From the NCBI GenBank assembly GCA_024697705.1, contig JAILFF010000015.1, forward strand, positions 1-24,280: 24,280 nt of DNA, read 5' to 3'. Under the pieces are notes generated by a model. It saw only the letters and a list, made by a program, of their open reading frames with translations, searched no databases and was not told the origin of the DNA. Source of the DNA: Ruminococcus sp. (GTDB lineage Bacteria > Bacillota > Clostridia > Oscillospirales > Ruminococcaceae). Both the position numbers and the translations under genes were made by a program. Below, one piece after another: positions 1 through 6,986 of this stretch (positions within the stretch are counted from its first letter, which is position 1; the number at the start of each line of letters is the position of its first letter).

Positions 1-450
1 CATTCCAACGACGTGAAAACAGCGAAAAAGACCATATCAAAGTCCGAAAAGAGAATAGCCGAGCTTGACAAGCTGTTCGCAAAGCTTTATGAGGACAACG
101 TTTCGGGGAAGATCAGCGACGAGCGTTTCGAGGTTCTTTCCAAGAACTACGAGAGCGAGCAGAAACAGCTTAAATCAACGGTTTCGGAGCTGTACAAGTT
201 CGTAGAGGAAAAAGAACAGCAGAACAGCGACATCAACCGTTTCGTCGAAATCGTCGGCAGGTACGAGCACTTAACGGACATCACGCCCGAGCAGATGCAC
301 GAACTGATAGAGCGCATAGAAGTACACGCTCCCGACAAGTCGAGCGGTCACAGACAGCAGAAGATCGACATCTATTTCAGATTCAAGGTTATGTGCGCTT
401 CAGTAACACATGACGGACGCACAAGCAACAAAAAGAGAAAAGCTGCATAA
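1..450 (+). CDS. Large serine recombinase, C-terminal part (5' end outside window)
   Basis: The reading frame is open from the first base, so the GTG at 13 is internal and this is only the last ~150 residues of a longer protein. The visible part is a charged coiled-coil followed by a segment with KISDERFEVLSKNYE and ITPEQMHELIERIEVH, the pattern of the DUF4368 tail found in TndX/TnpX-type large serine recombinases of Clostridia. The resolvase catalytic domain, recombinase domain and zinc ribbon would lie upstream and cannot be checked. Such enzymes excise and integrate conjugative or mobilisable transposons and are often the last gene before an element end. The tail ends with a basic patch (SNKKRKAA). 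The call rests on motif recognition; the family is fairly sure, the activity is unknown. Confidence 0.8.
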   Translation, partial: HSNDVKTAKKTISKSEKRIAELDKLFAKLYEDNVSGKISDERFEVLSKNYESEQKQLKSTVSELYKFVEEKEQQNSDINRFVEIVGRYEHLTDITPEQMHELIERIEVHAPDKSSGHRQQKIDIYFRFKVMCASVTHDGRTSNKKRKAA

Positions 451-467
451 TCGCGTGATTACGCAGC
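442..467. other. Hairpin overlapping the recombinase stop codon
   Basis: GCTGC-TAATC pairs with GATTA-GCAGC around a GCGT loop. Read on the minus strand the stem is followed by TTTTCTCTTTTT, so it could terminate transcription arriving from the right. On the plus strand there is no T run. Confidence 0.4.
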
Positions 468-472
468 AAAAG

Positions 473-510
473 GGCAGCCTCCGGTAAAACTTCTGTATCG
501 GAGGCTGTCC
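473..510 (+). terminator. Probable terminator hairpin after the recombinase gene
   Basis: CAGCCTCCG (475-483) pairs perfectly with CGGAGGCTG (499-507) around a 15-base loop, just downstream of the recombinase stop. No T tract follows, so efficient intrinsic termination is uncertain. Confidence 0.4.
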
Positions 511-800
511 GGGATAACCCTTCTTCAGAAGGGTTTCCCCCACGAATCCTACGACGGTCGGAAACATCTCGGTAAGAGAAAGTCTGACGGTTCAAAATAA
601 AATCGGCAATTCATAAATAAGCCGACAAAAAGGCTCAAACATCTAATTCGGCAAATTTGTTCAAGAACAAGGAAATTGCCGATTTTATTTAAGGCTTTAT
701 TATGCTTTCTTTCTCCGAATTGTTTATTGCCGCCGTAGGCTTTTGTGGGGAAACCCTTCTGAAGAAGGGTTATCCCCCACACCCCCTTCCTAAGACTTTT
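511..800. repeat. Palindromic MITE-like repeat, copy 1
   Basis: The left arm (511-611) and right arm (675-777) are inverted versions of each other. The outer 30 bases match almost perfectly, a 16-base inner pair (596-611 with 675-690) is exact, and the stretch between is diverged but alignable. Each outer end itself forms a GGG-rich hairpin built on AACCCTTC-TGAA-GAAGGGTT. Positions 745-800 match 18508-18564 apart from one missing G, so the similarity continues about 20 bases beyond the arm. No coding region is supported inside. This fills the gap between the recombinase and the GH51 gene and could also act as the downstream boundary of the GH51 transcript. Confidence 0.8.
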
Positions 801-840
801 AATATGCCCTCACTTTGAGGTATTTATCGGCTTTGCACTT

Positions 841-2310
841 TTACTTTTTAAATCGCAGCACGTTCCATGAGTGTGCGGGAAGTGCCGTCGCCCCGTTTAC
901 GGAAAGCTCCGCGGGAACGACGTGCTCGGGGTCGGCAAGCGAATTGACCGCCTTCATATCGTCACAGTCGAGAACGGTGTGTGAAACGAGCTTCAAGCCC
1001 TCGAAGCCCGCGGTGTCAAGCTCCGCACTTTCTTCGAGCGAACGGTTGACGGCAAATACCGTTACGCCGCCGTCATCGTTCTCCACCGCCGCAGCCGTCA
1101 CGTAGGGGACGTTTTTCAGCCCGCCGCCGTCGTAGCAGCCGCATTCGACCGCCGCACATATCGCCTTTCCTCTGCCGTAGAGAGAGGCGTGCATGAACGG
1201 ATAGAATATCGTTTGCAGCCGGCAGCCCTCGTCCTCGGTCATGATGGGCGCGATGACATTCACAAGCTGCGCAAGACAGGCTATCTTCACGCGGTCGGAG
1301 TTGTTGATGAGCGTGATGAGCAGCGTTCCGACAACAAGCGCGTCCTCGAAGTTGTAAATGTCTTCCAGCTGACGGGGTGCGTAGCTCCAGCGGGGTATCT
1401 GCTTGTCCTGCTCGTTGCTGTGGAACCATACGTTCCACTCGTCGAACGAGAGATTTATCGTCTTGTCGCTCTTTTTCTCGGCTTTTACTTCGTCGCAGAT
1501 AGCCGCGACGGTCTTGATGAACTCGTCCATATTGACCGCCTGCGCGAGGTAGCCGGGCGTGTCGTTGGTCGGATTGCCGTAGTAATTGTGCAGCGAGATG
1601 TAGTCGATATGCTCGTAGCACTCGCGGAGAACGGTGCGCTCCCATTCGCCGAAGGTGGGCATATTCTTGTGAGAGCTGCCGCAGGCGACAAGCTCTATCG
1701 AGGGATCCGTCCACTTCATGAGCTTCGCGGTCTCGCAGGCTTTGCGGGCATACTCCCGGGCGGTGAGGTGGCATATCTGCCAGGGACCGTCCATCTCGTT
1801 GCCTAAGCACCACAGCTTGATGCCGAAGGGCTTTTCAAAGCCGTTCTCGCGGCGTTTGTTGGCGTAATAAGTATCGGTGTCGAGGTTGCAGTATTCGACG
1901 AGCTGACGGGCTTCGTCCGCGCCGCGTGTGCCGAGATTGACAGCCATCATGATATCGGTGCCCGCACGCTTTGCCCACTCCTGAAACTCGTCGATGCCGA
2001 CCTGATTGGTCTCGACGGTACCCCACGCGAGTTCAAGCTTTTTTGGGCGTTTCTCCTTCGGACCCGTGCCGTCCTCCCAGTTGTAGCCCGAAACAAAATT
2101 CCCGCCGGGGTAGCGCACTATCGGCACGCCGAGCTTTTTAACGAGCTCCATAACGTCCTGCCTGAAGCCCATATCGTCGGCGGTCTTATGCCCCGGCTGA
2201 TAGATACCTCCGTAAACTGCTCTGCCGAGATGCTCGATAAACGACCCGTAAAGACGGTCGTCTATCTGCGAGATAACTTTGCTTTTGTCAAGAGTAAGCT
2301 TTGCTTTCAT
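841..2310 (-). CDS. abfA: GH51 alpha-L-arabinofuranosidase, intracellular
   Basis: This 489-residue enzyme should release terminal alpha-L-arabinofuranosyl residues from arabinoxylan or arabinan oligosaccharides by a retaining mechanism. The GH51 signatures are clear: RYPGGNFVSGYNWEDG near residues 66-81, the acid/base Glu172 in LGNEMDG, and the nucleophile Glu291 in SFDEWNVW. The length is normal for single-module GH51 (about 500). There is no signal peptide, so it acts in the cytoplasm on imported substrate. The ATG at 2310 is preceded by AGGAGC at a good distance. It lies downstream of the GH27 gene on the same strand, 218 bases away, and is probably co-expressed with it under the AraC-type regulator. 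The downstream boundary is the palindromic repeat. Confidence 0.93.
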   Translation of the reverse strand: MKAKLTLDKSKVISQIDDRLYGSFIEHLGRAVYGGIYQPGHKTADDMGFRQDVMELVKKLGVPIVRYPGGNFVSGYNWEDGTGPKEKRPKKLELAWGTVETNQVGIDEFQEWAKRAGTDIMMAVNLGTRGADEARQLVEYCNLDTDTYYANKRRENGFEKPFGIKLWCLGNEMDGPWQICHLTAREYARKACETAKLMKWTDPSIELVACGSSHKNMPTFGEWERTVLRECYEHIDYISLHNYYGNPTNDTPGYLAQAVNMDEFIKTVAAICDEVKAEKKSDKTINLSFDEWNVWFHSNEQDKQIPRWSYAPRQLEDIYNFEDALVVGTLLITLINNSDRVKIACLAQLVNVIAPIMTEDEGCRLQTIFYPFMHASLYGRGKAICAAVECGCYDGGGLKNVPYVTAAAVENDDGGVTVFAVNRSLEESAELDTAGFEGLKLVSHTVLDCDDMKAVNSLADPEHVVPAELSVNGATALPAHSWNVLRFKK

Positions 2311-2385
2311 TGTAACAGCTCCTATATTTTATGTTTATTTTATCGTTGTTGTTGTGCGCGTGAGCCGAGATTTCGGATATCGTAT

Positions 2386-2502
2386 CATTTACAATAACAT
2401 TATCAATATCATTATCAATATCATTTTCAGTTTCATTATCATTTACAGTATCATTATCAGCTAAGTTTGCTAAGCGAATGTAGCAATTGCTAAGTTTGCT
2501 AA
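2386..2502. repeat. AT-rich short tandem repeats and a 14-base direct repeat between GH27 and GH51
   Basis: Positions 2386-2460 are a run of variants of CATTATCAATAT. They are followed by two exact copies of GCTAAGTTTGCTAA at 2460-2473 and 2489-2502. No gene or clear terminator is seen here. It may be a spacer that lets the two glycosidases be transcribed together, or a hot spot of slipped replication. Confidence 0.6.
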
Positions 2503-2528
2503 AAATGACCGAGTGCAGACGTATCGAG

Positions 2529-3794
2529 TTATTTCAGCAGAAATGCTGCCGCGCCGTGTGCGGGAAGTTCGGCTGTAATGCTTTCGATAGCCTTGCTTTC
2601 CTCGCCCGACCAAAGCTCGCGGCTGTTCACGGGCTGATAAATTTCTATGTCCGTCAGAGGGATATTGACCTTTCGTGATCTCTCGCCGAGATTGAATACC
2701 GCCGCATACTGACCGCCCTCCGCACAGACCGCCGTCCAAAGCACGACCTCGCCCTCCGAGTCCTTGCGCCGCCAAACCTGATGCGCGTGGCGGGAGTTCT
2801 TGTTCATGCCGATGATATCCGCATTCGTCAGCAGAGCAAGCGTCCGTTCATCGAGCTTCGTCAGTTCCCCGCCGATCATGAGCGGCGAACGGAAAATGCT
2901 CCACAGGGTCATCATCGTGCGTTCCTCGTCGGGCGTGAAATTCGAGCGGTTCTCCGCGCCGTAGTCCTGCCTTATCGCGCCGACGGGCAGCATATCCGCG
3001 TCGCTCCAGTGCCCCGCACCGTTATGTATCGCCCACTTTTCGCAGCGCTCGAACATATTGTACAAGAGCCGCCATTCGTCCCAGAAATCGTCGGTGATGC
3101 GCCACATATTCGCCGTCTGCTTGTAAAGCTCCGACTTTTCGAGCAGGGCGGGACCCGGCGAAAGGCTTAAGATCATATCTCTGCCGCAGCCGCGCAGACT
3201 TTCGCTCAGCATGATAAGCTCGGTCTCCTCCCGAGGCAGTTCGCGGGCGATATCGTCGCACTTGACAAAATCCACGCCCCACTCGGTATAAAGTTTAAAA
3301 ATGCTGTCGTAGTAAGCCTTAGCGCCGTCTTTTTCGGGGTCAACGCCGTACATATCGGTGTTCCAGGCGCAAATGCTGTTCGTTTTGGCGATCTCGCGGG
3401 CGGTGTGTTCGGTGCCGAGCAGGGGAGTATCGGCGTGGACTGCTTTTCTTGAAATGCCGCGCATGATATGTATGCCGAATTTCAGCCCGAGAGAATGTAC
3501 ATATTCCGCAAGCGGCGCAAAGCCCTTTCCGTCAGCCGAAGAGGGGAACTTGTTCATTGCGGGAATCAGCCGCGAGTATTCGTCAAGGCAGACCTCCGTA
3601 AACGGCGAGTAGGCGTGGTTTGTCGCCGATGGCTCATACCACTGTATATCTACGACGATATATTCCCAGCCGAACTGTTTGAGGTGCTTTGCCATATATT
3701 CGGCGTTTGCCCGAACGATGTCCTCGGTAACGCCCGCGCCGTAGCAGTCCCAACTGTTCCAGCCCATCGGCGGAGTTTTGATATTTGCGCTCAT
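2529..3794 (-). CDS. GH27 glycosidase, possibly beta-L-arabinopyranosidase rather than alpha-galactosidase
   Basis: This 421-residue protein has the GH27 start PPMGWNSWDCYG (residues 8-19), the nucleophile motif FVKCDD (probable nucleophile Asp180), and WRITDDFWDEW, where Asp236 is the likely acid/base. The C-terminal beta domain ends in PAHGAAAFLLK, typical of the family. No signal peptide is present, so it is cytoplasmic. In GH27 alpha-galactosidases an Asp-Asp-Cys-Trp motif binds the sugar O4/O6; here the second Asp is Ile50 (VVDIQWYEP). From memory, the same Ile replacement marks a Geobacillus GH27 beta-L-arabinopyranosidase, so that activity is a strong alternative. The start at 3794 has an AAGGAGG site. 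It is the first gene of the minus-strand unit that includes GH51. Confidence 0.88.
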   Translation of the reverse strand: MSANIKTPPMGWNSWDCYGAGVTEDIVRANAEYMAKHLKQFGWEYIVVDIQWYEPSATNHAYSPFTEVCLDEYSRLIPAMNKFPSSADGKGFAPLAEYVHSLGLKFGIHIMRGISRKAVHADTPLLGTEHTAREIAKTNSICAWNTDMYGVDPEKDGAKAYYDSIFKLYTEWGVDFVKCDDIARELPREETELIMLSESLRGCGRDMILSLSPGPALLEKSELYKQTANMWRITDDFWDEWRLLYNMFERCEKWAIHNGAGHWSDADMLPVGAIRQDYGAENRSNFTPDEERTMMTLWSIFRSPLMIGGELTKLDERTLALLTNADIIGMNKNSRHAHQVWRRKDSEGEVVLWTAVCAEGGQYAAVFNLGERSRKVNIPLTDIEIYQPVNSRELWSGEESKAIESITAELPAHGAAAFLLK

Positions 3795-3836
3795 TGGTTT
3801 TTCCTCCTTGCGGAAATGTCGGATCGTCTTTTCTAT

Positions 3837-3865
3837 ATTCTAAACTATTTTAACGCTGTTTTCAA
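3837..3865 (-). promoter_or_regulatory. Promoter of the GH27-GH51 unit
   Basis: On the minus strand TTGAAA (3860-3865) and TAGAAT (3837-3842) are separated by 17 bases, about 43 bases before the GH27 start. Two repeats of the probable AraC-family site lie immediately upstream of the -35, as expected for an activated promoter. Confidence 0.7.
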
Positions 3866-3871
3866 TAGGCA

Positions 3872-3947
3872 ATCCTGCAAAAACACTTACATATCCTGCA
3901 AATTTAGCAGTTATGCGGTTTTGGCGGCTTGACAATCGTTGCAGGAT
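3872..3947. promoter_or_regulatory. Three copies of ATCCTGCAA, probable operator sites of the AraC-type regulator
   Basis: ATCCTGCAA occurs at 3872-3880 and 3893-3901, start to start 21 bases or two helical turns, and inverted at 3939-3947. The first pair sits just upstream of the GH27 -35. The third lies between the -35 and -10 of the regulator's own promoter. This fits activation of the glycosidase genes and autorepression of the regulator. Confidence 0.7.
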
Positions 3948-3957
3948 ATGTTAATAT
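3929..3957 (+). promoter_or_regulatory. Promoter of the AraC-type regulator gene
   Basis: TTGACA (3929-3934) and TAATAT (3952-3957) are separated by 17 bases. An inverted operator copy occupies the spacer, so the regulator bound there would block RNA polymerase. Confidence 0.75.
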
Positions 3958-3977
3958 ACAGGAAAGGGGTGAACTGT

Positions 3978-4769
3978 ATGCATATCACGAACGTAGGCTT
4001 TAACCAATGGCACGACGCGGATTTTTTCATCGACCGTCCCGCGGGCTCGGGCGACTATCTTATGCTGCTGCTCAAAAGCGACGCGCTTTTTACTTTTTCG
4101 GACGGCGAACAGCTCGTCACAGAGGGCTCGGCTGTTCTGTACAGAAAAGGCACGCCGCAGCTTTACCGCGCCGAGGGCAGCCGCTTCGGCAATGACTGGT
4201 TCCATTTTCTGCCCGACAGCGCGGAGGACGAACGCCTGCTCGAAGCGCTCGATCTGCCTTTTGATACGCCCGTCAAGCCCGGCTCGATCTCCGAGCTTTC
4301 GATGCTTGTGGACATGATGTGCCGCGAGCATTATTCGGCGGACCTCTACCGCGCCGATTCGACCGATCTGCTGCTGAAATTGTTTTTCTTCAAGCTGAGC
4401 GAAAAGCTGCACCGCTCGGGTGTCGTCGGCAGCGGGACGAATTACGAGAAAATGTCGCTGCTGCGCTCGAAGATATATAACGACCCCTCGCTGGGTTGGA
4501 GCATCGAAGGGCTTTCGCACGAGCTTGCCATGAGCCAGTCGTCGTTTCAGCACACGTACAAGAAGCTGTTCGGGGTCACGCCGATGAACGACGTCATTGC
4601 GGCGCGTATCGAGCGGGCGAAGTATCTGCTTTCCTCGACGGGGCATACGATAAGACAGATAGCGCATATGTGCGGGTATTCGTCGGATATGCATTTTGTC
4701 AGGCAGTTCGGGAAATGCACGGGGAAGCGTCCGTCGGAGTACAGGGCGGAAGTGATGAACGAAAAATAG
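3978..4769 (+). CDS. AraC-family transcriptional regulator
   Basis: The protein is about 263 residues. The ATG at 3978 is chosen because GAAAGGGGTG precedes it; the upstream ATG at 3939 would lie over the promoter. The N-terminal half is a cupin-like sugar-sensing region with repeated beta segments (FTFSDGEQLVTEGSAVLYRK). The C-terminal ~100 residues are two helix-turn-helix units: LSHELAMSQSSFQHTYKKLFG and IRQIAHMCGYSSDMHFVRQFGK, followed by TGKRPSEYR, the classic AraC/XylS signature. It is divergent from the GH27 gene with a shared 183-base control region, so it very likely controls GH27-GH51 expression in response to an arabinose- or galactose-containing sugar. The ligand cannot be told from the sequence. 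Confidence 0.92.
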   Translation: MHITNVGFNQWHDADFFIDRPAGSGDYLMLLLKSDALFTFSDGEQLVTEGSAVLYRKGTPQLYRAEGSRFGNDWFHFLPDSAEDERLLEALDLPFDTPVKPGSISELSMLVDMMCREHYSADLYRADSTDLLLKLFFFKLSEKLHRSGVVGSGTNYEKMSLLRSKIYNDPSLGWSIEGLSHELAMSQSSFQHTYKKLFGVTPMNDVIAARIERAKYLLSSTGHTIRQIAHMCGYSSDMHFVRQFGKCTGKRPSEYRAEVMNEK

Positions 4770-4780
4770 GCGAACTAATC

Positions 4781-4809
4781 TTGACAAATACAAATAAATG
4801 TGTTATTAT
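4781..4809 (+). promoter_or_regulatory. Promoter of the deaminase gene
   Basis: TTGACA (4781-4786) and TATTAT (4804-4809) with a 17-base spacer, 11 bases after the regulator stop codon. The predicted transcript starts near 4816 and would carry a leader of about 170 bases that includes the AT-rich palindrome. Confidence 0.75.
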
Positions 4810-4831
4810 ATTATTACCTATAAATGAGCAT

Positions 4832-4965
4832 TTGTAAATAAGATAAAAGATTAAAGATAATAGATAAAAGATATAATACGCAACAGTGAAATATTAGTTT
4901 AATATTTCAAACACGGAGATTAAAATATATCTTTAATCTTTTATCTCTTATCTTTTATCTTACAA
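4832..4965. repeat. AT-rich palindrome in the deaminase leader
   Basis: The left arm (about 4832-4874) is an inverted copy of the right arm (about 4926-4965). Both are built from AGATAAAAGATTAAAGATA-type words and both end in TTGTAA at the outer edge. A separate inner hairpin pairs TGAAATATT (4887-4895) with AATATTTCA (4901-4909). In RNA it would make one long hairpin ending just before the ribosome site of the deaminase. No coding potential is seen. Confidence 0.75.
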
Positions 4966-4984
4966 GGTGAAGGAGGCGGCGATC

Positions 4985-5434
4985 ATGAGCATGAACGTTT
5001 ATATGAAACTGGCGGCGGAAGAGGCTTACGCGGGTATCCGTGCGGGACACGGCGGACCCTTCGGCTGCGTGATCGTTAAGGATTCCGCCGTCGTCGGACG
5101 AGGGCATAACGAGGTCTTGAAGAATCGGGACGCTACCTGTCATGGCGAGATGATGGCGATCCGCGACGCCTGCCGCACGCTCGGAACCTACGATCTCGGC
5201 GGCTGCGAGCTGTATACCACCGCCGCGCCCTGTCCCATGTGCGCGGGTGCGATCCAGTGGGCGAATATCGGTAAGGTATATTACGGCTGCCGCGTTTCCG
5301 ACACCGACAGGATAGGCTTCCGCGATCAGGTGTTCTACGACGAAGAGGAAAAGGCTTACGAAGAGCTTGATCGCGAGGAATGTCTTAAGCTGTTCGACGA
5401 GTATTCCTCCATCAAGGATAAGTCCGTTTATTAG
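4985..5434 (+). CDS. Guanine-deaminase-like CDA-family zinc deaminase
   Basis: This is a 149-residue cytidine-deaminase-fold enzyme. GGPFGCVIVKD, CHGE (zinc ligand His53 and catalytic Glu55) and PCPMC (zinc ligands Cys83 and Cys86) are all present. The GGPFG motif, the RIGFRDQVFYDE stretch and the C-terminal tail resemble bacterial guanine deaminase (GuaD) more than TadA. Two positions differ from the usual pattern: HGE instead of HAE, and AAPC instead of EPC before the second zinc motif. The ATG at 4985 is preferred because AAGGAGG ends 8 bases before it; an upstream ATG at 4967 would overlap that site. The gene is followed by a BMP-type lipoprotein, which supports a purine role. A different nucleobase or nucleoside substrate remains possible. 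Confidence 0.82.
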   Translation: MSMNVYMKLAAEEAYAGIRAGHGGPFGCVIVKDSAVVGRGHNEVLKNRDATCHGEMMAIRDACRTLGTYDLGGCELYTTAAPCPMCAGAIQWANIGKVYYGCRVSDTDRIGFRDQVFYDEEEKAYEELDREECLKLFDEYSSIKDKSVY

Positions 5435-5445
5435 GAGATAGATAA

Positions 5446-5516
5446 GCGTACCTTTCGCTCCCGCCGATACCGCTTGTATTTCGGCGGCTGAAAAAATATA
5501 TACAGATCGGGTACGC
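5446..5516 (+). promoter_or_regulatory. Possible structured leader before the BMP lipoprotein
   Basis: GCGTACC (5446-5452) pairs with GGTACGC (5510-5516), enclosing a second stem of CCGCCGA with TTCGGCGG and a single-stranded A-rich segment. It lies 34 bases before the lipoprotein start. It does not match a purine riboswitch that I recognise. It may be an RNA switch, a processing site or a chance fold. Confidence 0.35.
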
Positions 5517-5550
5517 GGAAATATAGAAATATTGCAAAGGAGAATCGACT

Positions 5551-6879
5551 ATGAGTAAAAAATATGATCTCAGACTGTTTTCGCTGGCGGCTGCGGGCGC
5601 GCTTGCGTTCAGCGGACTGACCTCCTGCGGCAGCGATTCGGGAGCTGATGCTTCCGGCTCGAATAACGGGGAAACGAGCGTTACCGCCGATACCGGGACA
5701 GTGCCCGAGACCGGGGAGGCCGCCCCTGCGGTTACGGAGCAGGTCGTTCCCGAATCGCCTACGGCAAATATCAAGTTAGGACTTATCTGTATGCACGACG
5801 AAAGCTCGACCTACGATCTGAATTTCATAAATTCCGTTGAGCTTGCAAGAAAAACTCTCGGACTTACCAAAGAACAGATCGTTGTCAAAACGAATGTTCC
5901 CGAAGCTGAGGAGTGCAAACAGGTAGCCGAAGACCTCGCCGGGGACGGCTGCAATATCGTGTTCGCCGATTCCTTCGGTCACGAGAAATATATGCTTGAA
6001 GCGGCAGCGGAGTTCCCCGATGTTCAGTTCTGCCATGCGACGGGTACATTGGCTCACACCGAAAAGAGAGACAATTTCCACAACGCTTTTGCCTCGATCT
6101 ACGAGGGCAGATATCTTGTCGGCGTGGCTGCGGGCATGAAGATCAATGAGATGATCCAGTCGGGCAGGATAACCGAGGATCAGGCGGTAATGGGCTACAT
6201 CGGCGCATTCACCTACGCGGAGGTAATTTCGGGCTATACCGCTTTCTATCTCGGCGCCAAGTCGGTATGCCCGAGCGTTACGATGAAGGTAACGTTCACG
6301 GGCTCGTGGTTCGATATCGAAGCCGAAAAGTCTGCCGCCGAACAGCTTATCGCCGACGGCTGCGTTCTTATCTCGCAGCACGCGGACTCGATGGGCGCTC
6401 CTACCGCCTGCGAAGAAGCAGGCGTGCCGAACATCTCCTATAACGGCTCAACAAAGGAAGAATGCCCGAACACGTTTATCGTAAGCTCGCGCATCAACTG
6501 GGCGCCTTACTTTGTGTATATGATAAACAGCGTTGTTCACGACGACCCGCTCGACTCCGACTGGGTAGGCTCGGTATATACCGATTCCGTACAGCTGACG
6601 GCGATCAACAACGACGTTGCCGCCGCGGGTACGCATGACGCTCTCGACGAGGTAAGAAAAGAGCTGGAGGAAGGTACGCTGCATATATTTGATACCTCGA
6701 AATTCACGGTTGACGGCAAACACCTTGATACCTACATGGCTGACGTTGATACCGACCCCGATTATACTCCCGATACGGAAGTTGTCGGCGACGGCTATTT
6801 CCATGAGTCGGAAAAGCGCAGCGCTCCGTATTTCGATCTCCGCATAGACGGTATCACGCTGATCAACGAGAAGTATTGA
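5551..6879 (+). CDS. BMP/PnrA-type substrate-binding lipoprotein
   Basis: This 442-residue lipoprotein has a signal peptide with lipobox LTSC (lipidated Cys26), then a Ser/Thr/Gly-rich linker to about residue 70. The remainder is a periplasmic-binding fold of the Bmp/Med/PnrA family: IKLGLICMHDESSTYDLNF at the start, GCNIVFADSFGHEKYMLEAA, a GRYLVGVAAG segment, GYIGAF, and a GCVLISQHADSMG strand. Family members bind purine nucleosides and deliver them to an ABC transporter. The permease and ATPase genes are not in the window, so it may work with a remote transporter or act as a sensor. An AAGGAG site precedes the ATG. It lies 116 bases downstream of the deaminase on the same strand; co-transcription is likely but not proven. 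Confidence 0.88.
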   Translation: MSKKYDLRLFSLAAAGALAFSGLTSCGSDSGADASGSNNGETSVTADTGTVPETGEAAPAVTEQVVPESPTANIKLGLICMHDESSTYDLNFINSVELARKTLGLTKEQIVVKTNVPEAEECKQVAEDLAGDGCNIVFADSFGHEKYMLEAAAEFPDVQFCHATGTLAHTEKRDNFHNAFASIYEGRYLVGVAAGMKINEMIQSGRITEDQAVMGYIGAFTYAEVISGYTAFYLGAKSVCPSVTMKVTFTGSWFDIEAEKSAAEQLIADGCVLISQHADSMGAPTACEEAGVPNISYNGSTKEECPNTFIVSSRINWAPYFVYMINSVVHDDPLDSDWVGSVYTDSVQLTAINNDVAAAGTHDALDEVRKELEEGTLHIFDTSKFTVDGKHLDTYMADVDTDPDYTPDTEVVGDGYFHESEKRSAPYFDLRIDGITLINEKY

Positions 6880-6900
6880 TGTTATCTGATTGTTAGTAGT

Positions 6901-6938
6901 CTGACGGACATTCACGGTGTTTTGCGAATGTCCGTCAG
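6901..6938 (+). terminator. Strong hairpin between the two lipoprotein genes
   Basis: CTGACGGACATTC (6901-6913) pairs perfectly over 13 bases with 6926-6938. The following bases are TTATAATAAAG, a poor T tract, so it may terminate weakly or protect the 3' end of the BMP-lipoprotein mRNA. Confidence 0.55.
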
Positions 6939-6986
6939 TTATAATAAAGTATTTGGCACAAGAAAACTTTATCCGGAGGAATAATT

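Noticed and set aside
1073..1813. 246-residue minus-strand frame and other long frames inside the GH51 gene, both strands
   Set aside because: They overlap a clear GH51 enzyme, have Arg/His-rich composition typical of out-of-frame reading of high-GC codons, and lack ribosome sites.
2386..2460. CRISPR-like array in the CATTATC repeats
   Set aside because: Units are too short and there are no unique spacers or cas genes.
2279..2464. 61-residue plus-strand frame in the GH27-GH51 spacer
   Set aside because: Ile-rich product of low-complexity repeats, not a protein gene.
3951..4793. 280-residue minus-strand frame opposite the AraC gene
   Set aside because: Antisense shadow; the plus strand carries a full AraC protein with a ribosome site and promoter.
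4985..5434. Assignment of the deaminase as TadA
   Set aside because: The GGPFG motif and the C-terminal GFRDQVFYDE region follow guanine deaminase; TadA-type VPVGAV and HAE are missing.
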